Assembly: GCF_000763805.1 (NCBI RefSeq)
Contig: NZ_JRKS01000002.1
Span: 1 to 64,000, forward strand
From: Paracoccus sphaerophysae
GTDB taxonomy: Bacteria > Pseudomonadota > Alphaproteobacteria > Rhodobacterales > Rhodobacteraceae
Length of the DNA: 64,000 bases
Direction of reading: 5' to 3'
A program made the translations under genes and the position numbers. Below the pieces are notes generated by a model that saw only the letters and a program-made list of their open reading frames with translations, had not been told where the DNA came from and did no database searches. Below are positions 8,710-19,295 of the stretch, one piece after another; within the stretch, counting starts at the first letter, position 1; each line of letters starts with the position of its first letter.

Positions 8710-9456
8710 CTACAGCGCGTCCCACAGCAGCTTGAGCGCCAGCACCGTCAGCAGCGTCAGGATCACCCGGTCAAAGGCCGCGCTGGACAGCCGCCGGCCC
8801 AGCCGGGCGCCGATCGTCATCCCGGCCAGGATGGTGACGAAGGCGCCCAGCCCCAGCAGCGCATGGGGCGCGGTCAGCACCCCGTTCCACAGCAGCAGCG
8901 GGATCTGCACGCAGGCCAGCGCCACGAAGAAGCTGGACACCGTCCGCACAAAGGCCGGGCGCGGCAGGGCCACGGCGTTGAGGAAGGTCAGCGACACCGG
9001 GGCAGAGATCCCGGTCGCCCCCATCAGCACCCCGCCCAGCCCGCCCGCCACCGGCGCCAGCCGGGCGGCCGCGTTCGGGAAAAGGGCGCGGCCTGGGCGG
9101 ATCAGGCGGAACAGCACATAGACCATGACGGTCAGGCCGACGGCGATCTTCAGCACCGCGTCGGGCAGGCTGAACAGCAGCGCGGTCCCGATGGCGGTGC
9201 CGATCCCGCCGCCCAGGGCAAAGCCCCACAGCAGCCGCCGGTCGACGGGCACGGTCCGACAGGCCCAGGACTGCCCGACATTGGCCAGCAGGTTCGGCAG
9301 CGCAAAGACCGCGACCGCCGTTTCCACCCCGAACATCATCGTCATCAGCGGCACGGCGATGATCGGCGTGCCTGCGCCGGTGGCGCCCTTGAGTATGCCT
9401 CCGGCCAGGAAGGCCAGCGCGGTCAGGGCGACGCTCGCCGGATCCGGCATCATCAT
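8710..9456 (-). CDS. TauE/SafE-family membrane transporter
   Basis: A 248-residue integral membrane protein of the TauE/SafE (DUF81) family, often linked to export of sulfite, sulfoacetate or other organic anions. About eight hydrophobic helices are visible in two repeats, the first starting with LAFLAGGILKGATGAG, the usual signature of the repeat, and the second with GGLGGVLMGATGISAP. It lies 18 bases downstream of the TRAP large permease gene and is probably the last gene of the long pca operon, so an aromatic acid or a pathway intermediate is a reasonable substrate guess. That guess is inference from position only. Confidence 0.82.
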   Translation of the reverse strand: MMMPDPASVALTALAFLAGGILKGATGAGTPIIAVPLMTMMFGVETAVAVFALPNLLANVGQSWACRTVPVDRRLLWGFALGGGIGTAIGTALLFSLPDAVLKIAVGLTVMVYVLFRLIRPGRALFPNAAARLAPVAGGLGGVLMGATGISAPVSLTFLNAVALPRPAFVRTVSSFFVALACVQIPLLLWNGVLTAPHALLGLGAFVTILAGMTIGARLGRRLSSAAFDRVILTLLTVLALKLLWDAL

Positions 9457-9474
9457 GCGGCGCCCCCTTTCCGG

Positions 9475-10794
9475 TCAGCCGAGCGCCCGCACCAGCCCCA
9501 GCGTGATGGCGGGGAAGGCGACCAGCAGCAGGATGCGCAGGATGTCCGAGATCAGGAACGGCATGACGCCCCGGAAGCTTTCCCACATCGGCACGTCCCG
9601 CGCCATGCCGTTGATGACGAAGACGTTCATCCCGACCGGAGGCGTGATCAGCCCGACCTCGACCACCACCACGGCCAGGATGCCGAACCAGATCAGCGTG
9701 TCCTCGCGGCTCATCCCGAAATCGAGCCCGGCGATGATCGGGTAGAAGATCGGGATGGTCAGCAGCAGCATGGACATCGAATCCATCACGCAGCCCATCG
9801 CCAGATACAGCAGCAGGATCGCCGCCAGCACCATCATCGGCGACAGGCCCGATTCCGCGATCATCGTGGCGGCAAGCATCGGCGTCTGGGTGGCCGACAG
9901 GAAGGCGTTGAACATCTCGGCCCCCAGCATGATCAGGAAGATCATCGCCGAGGTCTTGGCGGTGCCCTGCAGGCACGTGATCAGGCCCCCCATGCGCATC
10001 CCGCCATGCAGCACCGCCAGCACGAAGGCGCCGAACGCGCCGACCGCCGCGCCCTCGGTGGGGGTGAACCAGCCGCCATACATGCCGACTACCACGACCC
10101 CGAAGATCAGGATGATCGACCATGTCTCGCGCAGGCTGGCCAGGCGCTCGGTCCAGCTTGCCGCGGGCGCGGCCGGCCCCTCGCCCGGGCGGATGCGCAC
10201 ATAGACCGCGACCGCGATCATGTAACCGATGGCGGCGATGATGCCGGGGATCATGGCGGCGACGAACATCTTGGCGATGTTCTGTTCGGCCATCAGCGCA
10301 TACAGCACCAGGATCACCGAGGGCGGGATCAGGATGCCCAGCGTCCCGCCCGCGGCCAGCGACCCGGTGGACAGCGCGCCCGAGTAGTTATAGCGCCGCA
10401 TCTCGGGCAGGGCGACCTGGCCCATCGTGGCGGCGGTGGCCAGCGACGATCCGCAGATCGCCCCGAACGCCGCGCAGCCGCCGATCGAGGCCATCGCCAG
10501 CCCCCCCCGCAGATGCCCGAGAAACGCCGCCGCCGCGCGGTACAGCGCCCGGCTCATCCCCGCATGGGTGGCGAATTCGCCCATCAGCACGAACAGCGGG
10601 ATCACCGACAGCGAATAGGTCGAGAACTGGTAGTAGGTGTTGGTCTTGAGATAGGCCAGCAACGGCATCCAGCCGTTCACCAGCCCATAGCCGCCGATCC
10701 CCACCGCCAGCATCGCCACGGCGATCGGGATGCGGATCGCCATCAGCCCCAGCAGCACGGCAAAGCCGGTCAGTCCGGCGGCGATCCCGGTCAT
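9475..10794 (-). CDS. TRAP transporter large permease (DctM)
   Basis: The 439-residue large membrane subunit of a TRAP transporter, which uses an ion gradient and an extracytoplasmic binding protein to import organic acids. Twelve or so hydrophobic segments are visible, with the family marks VIPLFVLMGEFA and GGTLGILIPPSVILVLY. The ATG at 10794 overlaps the stop of the small permease gene (ATGA). Because the whole TRAP set is fused by overlaps to pcaB and the rest of the pca operon, import of 4-hydroxybenzoate, protocatechuate or a related aromatic acid is likely. The gene contains a run of eight C at 10501-10508 but the frame is intact. Confidence 0.92.
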   Translation of the reverse strand: MTGIAAGLTGFAVLLGLMAIRIPIAVAMLAVGIGGYGLVNGWMPLLAYLKTNTYYQFSTYSLSVIPLFVLMGEFATHAGMSRALYRAAAAFLGHLRGGLAMASIGGCAAFGAICGSSLATAATMGQVALPEMRRYNYSGALSTGSLAAGGTLGILIPPSVILVLYALMAEQNIAKMFVAAMIPGIIAAIGYMIAVAVYVRIRPGEGPAAPAASWTERLASLRETWSIILIFGVVVVGMYGGWFTPTEGAAVGAFGAFVLAVLHGGMRMGGLITCLQGTAKTSAMIFLIMLGAEMFNAFLSATQTPMLAATMIAESGLSPMMVLAAILLLYLAMGCVMDSMSMLLLTIPIFYPIIAGLDFGMSREDTLIWFGILAVVVVEVGLITPPVGMNVFVINGMARDVPMWESFRGVMPFLISDILRILLLVAFPAITLGLVRALG

Positions 10795-11327
10795 GCCCGC
10801 ACCTCTCCCGCCTGCGCCGCGCGCCAGTGCCCGATCATCGTGAAGAACGTGGTGACGATCAGCAGCGCCATCGCCGGCAGGATCACGGTGAAGCCCCACC
10901 AGACCGGAATCCGCAGCACCATCGACTGCTCGCCATATTCGCGGAACTCGGACGCACCGTGGAACATCCGCCAGGTCAGCAGGATGCCGATCGCCAGGAA
11001 CACCAGGTCGCCCAGCGCCTCGAGCGCGTGGTTGGTGCGCGGGCCGGCCTTCATGGTGAAGAAGTCGACCAGCACGTTGCCCCCGGTGATCTGGCACCAG
11101 GGCAGGAAGCAGGACACGACGATGGCCGAGCCGATCTCGACCAGCTCGAAGTCGCCGGGGATCGGCGCGCCCAGCAGGCTGCGGCGGGCGATGCTGGCGA
11201 CGGTCATCAGCATCATCGCCACCAGCACCAGCCCGCCCAGCGTGGCGAACCAGCGGCACAGCGCCACCAGCCAGTGCGGCACCACGACCGGATGCGCGTG
11301 TTCGGTGAGGGGTTCGGGCTCGGCCAT
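10791..11327 (-). CDS. TRAP transporter small permease (DctQ)
   Basis: A 178-residue membrane protein with four hydrophobic helices, typical of the small permease that links the binding protein to the large subunit in TRAP systems. It begins 12 bases after the binding-protein gene and overlaps the large permease by four bases. Conserved features include a helix 1 region rich in Val, Leu and Ala, followed by RRSLLGAPIPGDFELVE, matching the usual RxxxxxPxxxxxE loop of DctQ proteins. It functions only with its two partners on either side. Confidence 0.9.
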   Translation of the reverse strand: MAEPEPLTEHAHPVVVPHWLVALCRWFATLGGLVLVAMMLMTVASIARRSLLGAPIPGDFELVEIGSAIVVSCFLPWCQITGGNVLVDFFTMKAGPRTNHALEALGDLVFLAIGILLTWRMFHGASEFREYGEQSMVLRIPVWWGFTVILPAMALLIVTTFFTMIGHWRAAQAGEVRA

Positions 11328-11338
11328 CGTCTGCGTCC

Positions 11339-12376
11339 CTACTTGGCGCCGGCGGCCACCAGCGCGGCGCGGGCGTCGTTCAGGATCGTCTGCCCGTCAT
11401 GGCCCGCATCGGTCGCCGCCTTGACCCAGGCGTCGAAGACCGGCTTGGTGTTTTCCTTCCAGGCGGCGACATCGGCCTCGGGGATGACGTGGATGGTGCC
11501 GCCGGCGTCGATCGCCTTCTGCCGCTCGGCCGCCTCGGCGTCGTCCAGCGCCTTGCCGGCCAGCGGGGCGAGATTGGCGCCCGAGTTGTCGTCGATCACC
11601 TTCTTCAGGTCGTCCGGCAGGCTGTCATACTTGGCCTTGTTCATCACCAGCGCAAAGACCGAGGTGGACATGCCGCCATTCTCGACCCCCATCTCGGTGT
11701 GGTCCTTGGCGACCGAGTCGATGCGCAGCGAGCCGAAGACCTCCCACGGGATCACCGCCCCGTCGATGACCCCGGTGGTCAGCGCCTGGGCGACCTCGGG
11801 GACCGGCATCCCCACAGCGGTCGCGCCCAGCGCGTTCAGCGCCTCGGTCATCTGCCGCGAGGGGGCGCGGATCTTCATGCCGGCCAGATCGGCCAGGCCC
11901 GCCACCGGCTTGGTCTTGGTGTGGATCTTGTAGGCCGCGGGGGCGTGGATCAGCAGCGGGTGGACCTGTTCCAGCTCCTTGCCCAGGTGCTTGGCCTGGA
12001 ATTCCTGCAGCGCCATCGTGGTCTGGGTCGAGGTGCCGCCCATGAACGGCAGCTCGAACACCTCGGCGATGGGGAAGCGGCCGGGGGTATAGCTCAGCAG
12101 CGTCCACGCCACGTCCACGATCCCGTCGCGGGCCTGGTCGAACAGCTGCGGCGGCTTGCCACCCAGCTGCATCGAGGGATAGCGCTGGATGTCGATCCGG
12201 CCGCCCGACTGTTCCTCGATGGCCTTTTCCCAGGGCTGGAGGATGCCGACCTCAAGCGGGGAATCGCCGGTCAGGAAGTGGTGCACGCGCAGCACGACCT
12301 CTTGCGCGGCAGCGGCGGCGGGCGACAGGGCCAGCGCGGCGAGCGCCAGCGCGGCGGCGGTCTTGAGGGTGGTCAT
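11339..12376 (-). CDS. TRAP transporter periplasmic binding protein (DctP)
   Basis: A 345-residue solute-binding protein with a clear Sec signal peptide (about residues 1-24, cleaved near AAAAQ). The mature part has the DctP fold signature: LRVHHFL near the start of the mature protein, and AGMKIRAPSRQMTEALNALGA, in which the arginine of the IRAP segment usually salt-bridges the substrate carboxylate. Its start overlaps the end of pcaB by four bases, giving translational coupling to the protocatechuate pathway. The presence of the carboxylate-binding arginine and the operon context suggest an aromatic or muconate-type acid as ligand; this is inferred. Confidence 0.9.
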   Translation of the reverse strand: MTTLKTAAALALAALALSPAAAAAQEVVLRVHHFLTGDSPLEVGILQPWEKAIEEQSGGRIDIQRYPSMQLGGKPPQLFDQARDGIVDVAWTLLSYTPGRFPIAEVFELPFMGGTSTQTTMALQEFQAKHLGKELEQVHPLLIHAPAAYKIHTKTKPVAGLADLAGMKIRAPSRQMTEALNALGATAVGMPVPEVAQALTTGVIDGAVIPWEVFGSLRIDSVAKDHTEMGVENGGMSTSVFALVMNKAKYDSLPDDLKKVIDDNSGANLAPLAGKALDDAEAAERQKAIDAGGTIHVIPEADVAAWKENTKPVFDAWVKAATDAGHDGQTILNDARAALVAAGAK

Positions 12377-13689
12377 GTTGGGGTCTCCTCCCGTTGGGTC
12401 TTGTCGTTATGGGGCAGCGTGGCCGGATCGAGCGCGCCGTGCCAGTCGGTGCCCGGCGCCAGCCGGGACAGCGCGTCCGCCAGGGTCGGGGCGTCGTCGG
12501 CGGCGACCAGGCGCAGCGCCTCGGCCACGGTCACCAGCGCCTGCGCGCGGGGCATCCGGCGGGCCAGCAGGAAGCCCGCGGCCTCGGCGGTCATCCGGCC
12601 CCGGTCGGCGGCGAAGGTCGCGGCGATGCGGTCGGGGGCGGGGGCGAGCGTATCCGCCAGCTCCTGCGCCAGCCGCAGGCTCGCGGCGGTGCGTTCCAGC
12701 ATCGCGGGCAGGATCGCCCATTCCAGCCCCAGCACGGTGCCGTCGCGTTCCTGGGCATGGATCATCGCGTGCTGCATCCCCGCCACGTCGCCGGCGTTCA
12801 GCCGGGCGAGCGCCACCAGCGCCTCGGCGGCGACGGGGTTCGATTTCTGCGGCATGGTGGACGAGCCGCCACCGGCGCCGGCGGTCACCTCGGCGATCTC
12901 GGACTGGCCCAGCTGGACCAGGTCGAGCCCCATCTTGCCCAGGCCCCCCGTCACCAGCGCCAGCCAGCCGGCGAGTTCCGCCATGCCGTCCCGCGCCGCG
13001 TGCCACGGACCGGGCGGGGCGGTCAGCCCAAGCTCGGCCGCCATCGCCGCGCGGACCCTGTCGGCATGGGGGCCCAGCGCCGCGCTGGTCCCGGCGGCGC
13101 CGTGCAGCGACAGCAGCAGCAGGCGCGGGCGGAGTTCACCCAGCCGGGTCAGGTTGCGCGACTGGATGCCGCGCCAGACGGCGATCTTGGCGCCCAGCGT
13201 GGTCGGGGCGGCGATCTGATGGCGGGTGCGGGCCGGGATCGGCTGGCCGGCGTAAGCCTCGGCCCTGGCGGCGAGGGTCGCGTCCAACGACACCAGCCGC
13301 CCGTGCAGCAGCGCCAGCGCCTCGGCCAGTTGCAGCGCCAGCGCGCTGTCGGTGATGTCCTGCGAGGTGGCGCCGTAATGGACGAAGCCTGCCGTCTCGG
13401 CCCCATGCTCCGCGGCGACGGCGGCCTTGAGCGCCCCGATCAGCGGCTGCGCCGCGATCCCCGCCGTCGCGGCCCTGGCGGCGAGATCGGCCGGCGCGGG
13501 CGTCAGGGTCCCGGCCGTCGCCGCGATGGCGTCAGCGGCCGCCGCGGGAATGTCGCCCACCGCCGCCTGCGCGCGCGCCAGCGCCGATTCCACGCGCAGC
13601 ATGGCGGCAAGTGCCGCCGGTTCGGACAGCAGCGCCGCCATCCCGGCATCGCCATACAGCGCGCCCATCAGGGGGGCGGCGCGGCTCAA
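12373..13689 (-). CDS. pcaB: 3-carboxy-cis,cis-muconate cycloisomerase
   Basis: A 438-residue fumarase/aspartase superfamily enzyme that lactonises 3-carboxy-cis,cis-muconate, the ring-cleavage product of protocatechuate 3,4-dioxygenase, to 4-carboxymuconolactone. The superfamily signature GSSTMPQKSNP is present, as is the HYGATSQDITDSA segment typical of PcaB. It overlaps the BKACE gene upstream by four bases and the TRAP binding protein downstream by four bases. Order and overlap place it inside the pca operon, which it completes between PcaGH and PcaC. Confidence 0.93.
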   Translation of the reverse strand: MSRAAPLMGALYGDAGMAALLSEPAALAAMLRVESALARAQAAVGDIPAAAADAIAATAGTLTPAPADLAARAATAGIAAQPLIGALKAAVAAEHGAETAGFVHYGATSQDITDSALALQLAEALALLHGRLVSLDATLAARAEAYAGQPIPARTRHQIAAPTTLGAKIAVWRGIQSRNLTRLGELRPRLLLLSLHGAAGTSAALGPHADRVRAAMAAELGLTAPPGPWHAARDGMAELAGWLALVTGGLGKMGLDLVQLGQSEIAEVTAGAGGGSSTMPQKSNPVAAEALVALARLNAGDVAGMQHAMIHAQERDGTVLGLEWAILPAMLERTAASLRLAQELADTLAPAPDRIAATFAADRGRMTAEAAGFLLARRMPRAQALVTVAEALRLVAADDAPTLADALSRLAPGTDWHGALDPATLPHNDKTQREETPT

Positions 13690-14540
13690 GCAGCCCTCAG
13701 CCCGAGGATCTGACGCGCCTGCGCGACGCTGGCGACGGGGCGTTCATGGCGCTCGCACAGATCGACGGCGCGGCGGACCAGCGCGGCGTTGGACTGCGCC
13801 AGCGTGTCGCGGTCGATCCGCACGTTGTCTTCCAGCCCCGTGCGCGCGTGCCCGCCCGAGGAAATCGCCCATTCGTTCAGCACGATCTGCTGCGGGCCGA
13901 TGCCGGCAGCGCACCACGGCGCGTCGTCGCCGAACAGCCGTTTGACGGTGTGGATGTAGTAGTGGAAAACGTCGCGGTCGGCGGGCATGGCGTTCTTGAC
14001 GCCCATCACGAACTGCACATAGGGCGTGCCGGTCAGGCGGCCGTCATCGGCCATCTTGCGGGCCTGCAGGATGTGGGACAGGTCGAACGCCTCGATTTCC
14101 GGCTTCACGTCGTATTTCAGCATTTCCGACGCCAGCCAGTCCACGAGGTCTGGCGGGTTTTCATAGACGCGGGTCGGAAAGTTGTTCGACCCGACCGAGA
14201 GGCTCGCCATGTCGGGGCGCAGGGGCAGCATCCCGCCCCGCGCCCGGCCGGCGCCCGACCGGCCGCCCGTGGACAGCTGGACGATCAGGCCGGGGCAGTG
14301 CCGTTCCAGCCCCTCTTTCAGCCGCGCGAACCGTTCCGGGTCCGAGGTCGGTTTCCCCTCGTCGTCGCGGACATGGCAATGGGCGATGCTGGCCCCAGCC
14401 TCGAAGGCTTCCTGCGTCGATTCCACCTGCTCGGAGATGGTGATCGGGACGGCCGGGTTGTTTTCCTTCGTGGGCAGCGATCCGGTGATCGCCACGCAGA
14501 TGATGCAGGGCTTGCCGGAGACGGAGTGCGGATCAGACAT
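13686..14540 (-). CDS. BKACE-family beta-keto acid cleavage enzyme (DUF849)
   Basis: A 284-residue Zn-dependent enzyme of the BKACE family, whose known member Kce cleaves 3-keto-5-aminohexanoate with acetyl-CoA. The metal-binding His54 and His56 are in AHCHVRD, and the conserved start ICVAITGS and the STGG segment are visible. It sits between pcaG (8-base overlap) and pcaB (4-base overlap). The family reaction, a beta-keto acid plus acetyl-CoA giving acetoacetate plus a shortened acyl-CoA, would convert 3-oxoadipate, the pathway end product, to succinyl-CoA and acetoacetate. No pcaI, pcaJ or pcaF is present in the window. Substrate assignment is inference. ATG 14540 is chosen because the family match starts just after it. 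Confidence 0.85.
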   Translation of the reverse strand: MSDPHSVSGKPCIICVAITGSLPTKENNPAVPITISEQVESTQEAFEAGASIAHCHVRDDEGKPTSDPERFARLKEGLERHCPGLIVQLSTGGRSGAGRARGGMLPLRPDMASLSVGSNNFPTRVYENPPDLVDWLASEMLKYDVKPEIEAFDLSHILQARKMADDGRLTGTPYVQFVMGVKNAMPADRDVFHYYIHTVKRLFGDDAPWCAAGIGPQQIVLNEWAISSGGHARTGLEDNVRIDRDTLAQSNAALVRRAVDLCERHERPVASVAQARQILGLRAA

Positions 14541-15246
14541 CGAAGAACACCGTTTCGTTGTCGCCCTGCAGGCGGATGTCGAATCGATAGACCGGCATGC
14601 CGTCCCGGTCACCCGAATGTTTGGCAATCAGCGTGGCGCGGCGGTTTTCCCATTCGATCAGGTTCAGCACCGGATCGGTCGCATTGGCCTCGGCCTCGTC
14701 GTCGAAATACATCCGGGTGTTCAGCCCGATGTTGATGCCCCGGGCGACGATCCACAGGTTGAGATGCGGCGCCATCGGGGCGTGGTTTTCATCCGCCCGG
14801 CCCTGCCAGTCGGGGTGGGTGTCGCGGACCTTGCCGGCCACGCCCGAGGCCATCTTGGCCCGCGCATTCACCTTGCCCGGCTTGATGGTGTCGAAACCCC
14901 ACTCGCCGGTCTCGAAATCGGTGATGACCCGGCCCCAGCCGCGAAACCCCTCCTCGACCCTGGCCCCGCCCTCTTCGTGGCGGACATAGGTGCCGTCGGC
15001 ATTGGCCTGCCAGACCTCGATCAGCACGTCCTTGACCGGGCTGCCGGTGCCGTCGATCACGCAGCCCTCGACCCGGATGCGCTGCCCCTTGGCGTTCGGC
15101 CCGGCGATGTCCCAGCCCAGCTCGTTGTCAAAGATCTTGAAGCCCGCCGCACCGGGCGCCAGCCCGATATGGACATACGGCCCGGCAGTCTGCGAGGCGC
15201 TTTCGCGCAGATAGTGCGGGGCGTTGTTGCGTGCGTCGACGACCAT
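14533..15246 (-). CDS. pcaG: Protocatechuate 3,4-dioxygenase alpha subunit
   Basis: The 237-residue alpha subunit of the Fe(III) intradiol dioxygenase that opens protocatechuate between C3 and C4. It has the intradiol beta-sandwich motifs SQTAGPYVHIGLAP at the start, VLIEVWQANADG in the middle and the MAPHLNLWIVARGI strand, but as expected for the alpha chain it lacks the full set of iron ligands. It overlaps pcaH by one base (TGATG) and the BKACE gene by eight bases. It is somewhat longer than the roughly 200 residues usual for PcaG. Confidence 0.93.
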   Translation of the reverse strand: MVVDARNNAPHYLRESASQTAGPYVHIGLAPGAAGFKIFDNELGWDIAGPNAKGQRIRVEGCVIDGTGSPVKDVLIEVWQANADGTYVRHEEGGARVEEGFRGWGRVITDFETGEWGFDTIKPGKVNARAKMASGVAGKVRDTHPDWQGRADENHAPMAPHLNLWIVARGINIGLNTRMYFDDEAEANATDPVLNLIEWENRRATLIAKHSGDRDGMPVYRFDIRLQGDNETVFFDV

Positions 15247-15971
15247 CAGTTCCCCTCCATCCGGTTCTCGAACATCGTCGAGCGGCGACCGCGCAGCACG
15301 ATGTCGAAACGATAGGCGATGCTGTCCAGCGGCACGGTGGCGTTCAGGTCCAGCTTGGCGGTCAGCCGGTCGATGGCGTCCGGGTCCGGGATGGTCTGCA
15401 CGATCGGGCAATGCGGGATCAGCGGGTCGCCCTCGAAATACAGCTGGGTGATCAGCCGCTGGCAGAAGGCATGGCCAAAGACCGAGACGTGGATATGCGC
15501 CGGCCGCCAGTTGTTCACCCAGTTCCGCCACGGATAGGCGCCCGGCTTGACGGTGCGGAAGAAGTAATGGCCGTCGGCATCGGTGATGGTCCGCCCGCAG
15601 CCGCCGAAGTTCGGGTCGATCGGCGCGAGATAGGTGTCCTTCTTGTGCCGATAGCGGCCGCCGGCATTGGCCTGCCAGATCTCGACCAGCGTGTTCGGCA
15701 CCGGGCGGGCGTTCTCGTCCAGCACCCGGCCGTGGACGATGATGCGTTCGCCCACCGGGTCGCCGTCCTTGGCGTAGTTCTTGATCAGGTCGTTGTCGAT
15801 CGGGTTCAGGTCGCCATGCCCGAACACCGGCCCGGTGGTTTCCGACACCGACCCCTGCAGCGAGATCAGCGCCAGCCGCGGGCTGCGCGCGACGCTGGTC
15901 TTGTAGTCCGGCGTCAACGCCGGGGGGTGGATGCGGCGGTCGCGCTGGTAATATTCGGCCGGGTGCATCAT
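15246..15971 (-). CDS. pcaH: Protocatechuate 3,4-dioxygenase beta subunit
   Basis: The 241-residue catalytic subunit of protocatechuate 3,4-dioxygenase. All four iron ligands can be read: Tyr107 (GGRYRH), Tyr146 (GAYPW), His159 and His161 (RPAHIH), which correspond to the Tyr/Tyr/His/His set known in Pseudomonas. The start is one of two tandem ATG codons at 15971 and 15968; the first overlaps the pcaC stop (ATGA), so I used it. With pcaG it forms the heteromeric enzyme that commits protocatechuate to ortho cleavage. Confidence 0.95.
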   Translation of the reverse strand: MMHPAEYYQRDRRIHPPALTPDYKTSVARSPRLALISLQGSVSETTGPVFGHGDLNPIDNDLIKNYAKDGDPVGERIIVHGRVLDENARPVPNTLVEIWQANAGGRYRHKKDTYLAPIDPNFGGCGRTITDADGHYFFRTVKPGAYPWRNWVNNWRPAHIHVSVFGHAFCQRLITQLYFEGDPLIPHCPIVQTIPDPDAIDRLTAKLDLNATVPLDSIAYRFDIVLRGRRSTMFENRMEGN

Positions 15972-16348
15972 GCCTTGCCCTCCATCTCGGCATAGGTGTC
16001 GCGGGCGATTTTGATCGCGTGGTTGGCCTTGGGCACGCCGCAATAGATCGCGACATGCTGAAACGCCTCGAGCACGTCCTGCTTGCTGGCCCCGGTGCGG
16101 GCGGTGGCGCGGATATGCATGGGGATTTCCTCGAAGTTCCCCATCGCGGCCAGCAAAGCGAGCGTCAGCATCGACCTTTCGCGCCGGCTGATCGCGTCCG
16201 AGGCCCAGACCGTGCCCCAGGCGGCGTTGGTGATCAGCTCCTGGAACGGCGCGTCGAAGTCGGTCTTCTGCGCCTCGGCCCGGTCCACATGGGCGTCGCC
16301 CAGGACCTCGCGCCGGACGGTCATGCCGGTTGCGTGGCGGTCAGCCAT
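15968..16348 (-). CDS. pcaC: 4-carboxymuconolactone decarboxylase
   Basis: A 126-residue protein of the carboxymuconolactone decarboxylase family that converts 4-carboxymuconolactone to 3-oxoadipate enol-lactone. The segments [17 protein letters not shown] and [18 protein letters not shown] are typical PcaC sequence. It is a stand-alone enzyme, not the PcaCD fusion seen in some actinobacteria. It overlaps pcaD by eight bases and pcaH by four. Confidence 0.93.
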   Translation of the reverse strand: MADRHATGMTVRREVLGDAHVDRAEAQKTDFDAPFQELITNAAWGTVWASDAISRRERSMLTLALLAAMGNFEEIPMHIRATARTGASKQDVLEAFQHVAIYCGVPKANHAIKIARDTYAEMEGKA

Positions 16349-17128
16349 GGGCGGTCTCCTTGAAGAAACGCGTCAGGATCGCCGCGTACTCGGCCGGAGT
16401 CTCGACGCAGGGAATATGGGCGGCCTGGGCGATCAGGTCGAACCGCGCGCCGGGGATCAGCGCGGCGGTGTCGCGGACCAGATCGGGCGGGGTGGCGCCG
16501 TCATGGCCGCCGGCGATCAGCTGGACCGGCAGGGTCAGCCGGGCGGCCTCGGCGCGCAGGTCGGCATCGGCGATGGCCTGGCAGCAGGCGATGTAGCCCT
16601 CGGCCGGCTGGCGGGCCAGCATCCGCGACCAGGGCGCGTCCCGGCCCTCGGCCAGGAAGGCGGGGGAAAACCACCGCTCCATCGTCGGCCGGGCGATGCT
16701 GGCCAGCCCGTCGCGGCGGATCGCGGCGATGCGGTCGCCCCACATCTGCGGGTCGCCGATCCTGGCGGCCGAGTTGGAAATCACCAGCCCGGCCAGCAGG
16801 TCGGGGTGGCGCAGGGCCAGCGACTGCCCGATCAGCCCGCCGATGGACAGGCCGACGAAGACGACCCGGCCCAGCCGCAGGTGGCGGATCAGCGCGGCGG
16901 CGTCGTCGGCCAGCGTCTCGATGCGGTAGGGGCCGGGGGGTTCCTCGCTCAGCCCGTGGCCGCGCTTGTCATAGCGCAGCACCCGCAGCCCGGCGGGCAG
17001 ATGCAGCAGCAGCGCGTCCCAAACCCGCAGGTCGGTGCCCAGAGAGTTGGAGAACATCACCACCGGCGCGCCCTCGGGCCCGTCCAGGCGGTAATGCAGG
17101 TCGGCGCCGTTTACGGTTGCAGTCAGCA

Positions 17129-17129
<1 letters not shown>
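16341..17129 (-). CDS. pcaD: 3-oxoadipate enol-lactonase
   Basis: A 262-residue alpha/beta hydrolase that opens 3-oxoadipate enol-lactone to 3-oxoadipate. The nucleophile elbow is GLSIGG in FVGLSIGGLIGQ, the acid is in GGHDGATPP and the histidine in AAHIPCVE, as expected for the family. The N-terminal MLTATVNGADLHYRLDGP is a typical PcaD start. The ATG at 17129 overlaps the pobA stop by one base. A longer in-frame extension upstream lies inside pobA and is not coding. Confidence 0.93.
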
Positions 17130-18370
<1,241 letters not shown>

Positions 18371-18389
18371 TTACCAGAAATGGCAATCG

Positions 18390-19292
18390 ATGGACCGACG
18401 CATCCGGCTGCGCCACCTGCAGGCATTTGTGGAGATCGTGCGCCAGGGCAGCCTCAAGGCCGCGGCCGAGGCGTTGTTCCTGACCCAGCCCGCGATCTCG
18501 CGCACCCTGGCCGAGCTGGAGGAGATCACCGGCGGGCCCTTGCTGATCCGCGGCCGCGGGGGCGTGCGGCTGACCGCGCAAGGGCAGTTCCTGCACGGCC
18601 ACGCGCTGTCGGGGCTGGCGGCGTTGTCGGCCGGGCTGGCGGGGCTTGGCGGCGTGGCCTCGCCGCCGCCGCAACTGCGCATCGGGGCGCTGCCCTCGGT
18701 AGCGGCGCGGCTGATGCCGGGGATCGTCGCCCGGCTGCTGCAGATGGCGCCCGACCTGCAACTGGCGATTTCCGACGGCGCCCATGAGGCGCTGACCAAG
18801 GCGCTGCGCGCGGGCGACCTGGACGCCGTGATCGGCCGGCTGGGCGAGCCGCACAGCATGCAGGGCCTCAGCTTCACCCAGCTTTATCTCGAGGAGGTGG
18901 CGGTGGTCGTCCGCCCCGGGCACCCGATCCTTATGGATCCCGACCTGCGGCGGGTGGGCAATTACCTGGTGCTGTATCCGACCGAGGTGGCCGCCATCCG
19001 GCCGCTGGTCGACCGGCTGATGCTGGGGCTGGGGCTGGGCCTGCCGCCGCGGCGGATCGAGACGGTGTCGGGCGCCTTCGGCCGCGCCTTCGCCCGCGAC
19101 GCCGACGCGGTTTGGTTCATCTCGGCCGGCGTCGTCGCCCGCGACGTGGCCGAGGGGCGGCTGGTCCGGCTGCCGGTCGATACCGGGCTGACCCGGGGGC
19201 CGGTCGGGGTGATGACCCGCGCCGGCGCCCCGCGCAGCTTCGCCGAGACGCTGTTCATGGAGGTGGTCGTCCAGATGGAGCTGTCCGACTGA
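18390..19292 (+). CDS. pcaQ: LysR-type regulator of the pca operon (PcaQ)
   Basis: A 300-residue LysR-family activator. The N-terminal winged helix (RIRLRHLQAFVEIVRQGS, then LTQPAISRTLAELEE) and the inducer-binding C-terminal domain are present. PcaQ regulators typically respond to 4-carboxymuconolactone and activate pca genes. Divergence from pobA, the first gene of the operon, and close similarity in the N-terminal phrase MDRRIRLRHLQAF to PcaQ proteins support the name. It ends three bases before the stop of the convergent MarR gene. Confidence 0.9.
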   Translation: MDRRIRLRHLQAFVEIVRQGSLKAAAEALFLTQPAISRTLAELEEITGGPLLIRGRGGVRLTAQGQFLHGHALSGLAALSAGLAGLGGVASPPPQLRIGALPSVAARLMPGIVARLLQMAPDLQLAISDGAHEALTKALRAGDLDAVIGRLGEPHSMQGLSFTQLYLEEVAVVVRPGHPILMDPDLRRVGNYLVLYPTEVAAIRPLVDRLMLGLGLGLPPRRIETVSGAFGRAFARDADAVWFISAGVVARDVAEGRLVRLPVDTGLTRGPVGVMTRAGAPRSFAETLFMEVVVQMELSD

Positions 19293-19295
19293 TCG

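Noticed and set aside
10501-10508. Run of eight C in the TRAP large permease gene as a possible phase-variation tract
   Set aside because: The gene is in frame and the tract lies in conserved Gly-Gly codons; runs of this length arise by chance at 70% G+C.
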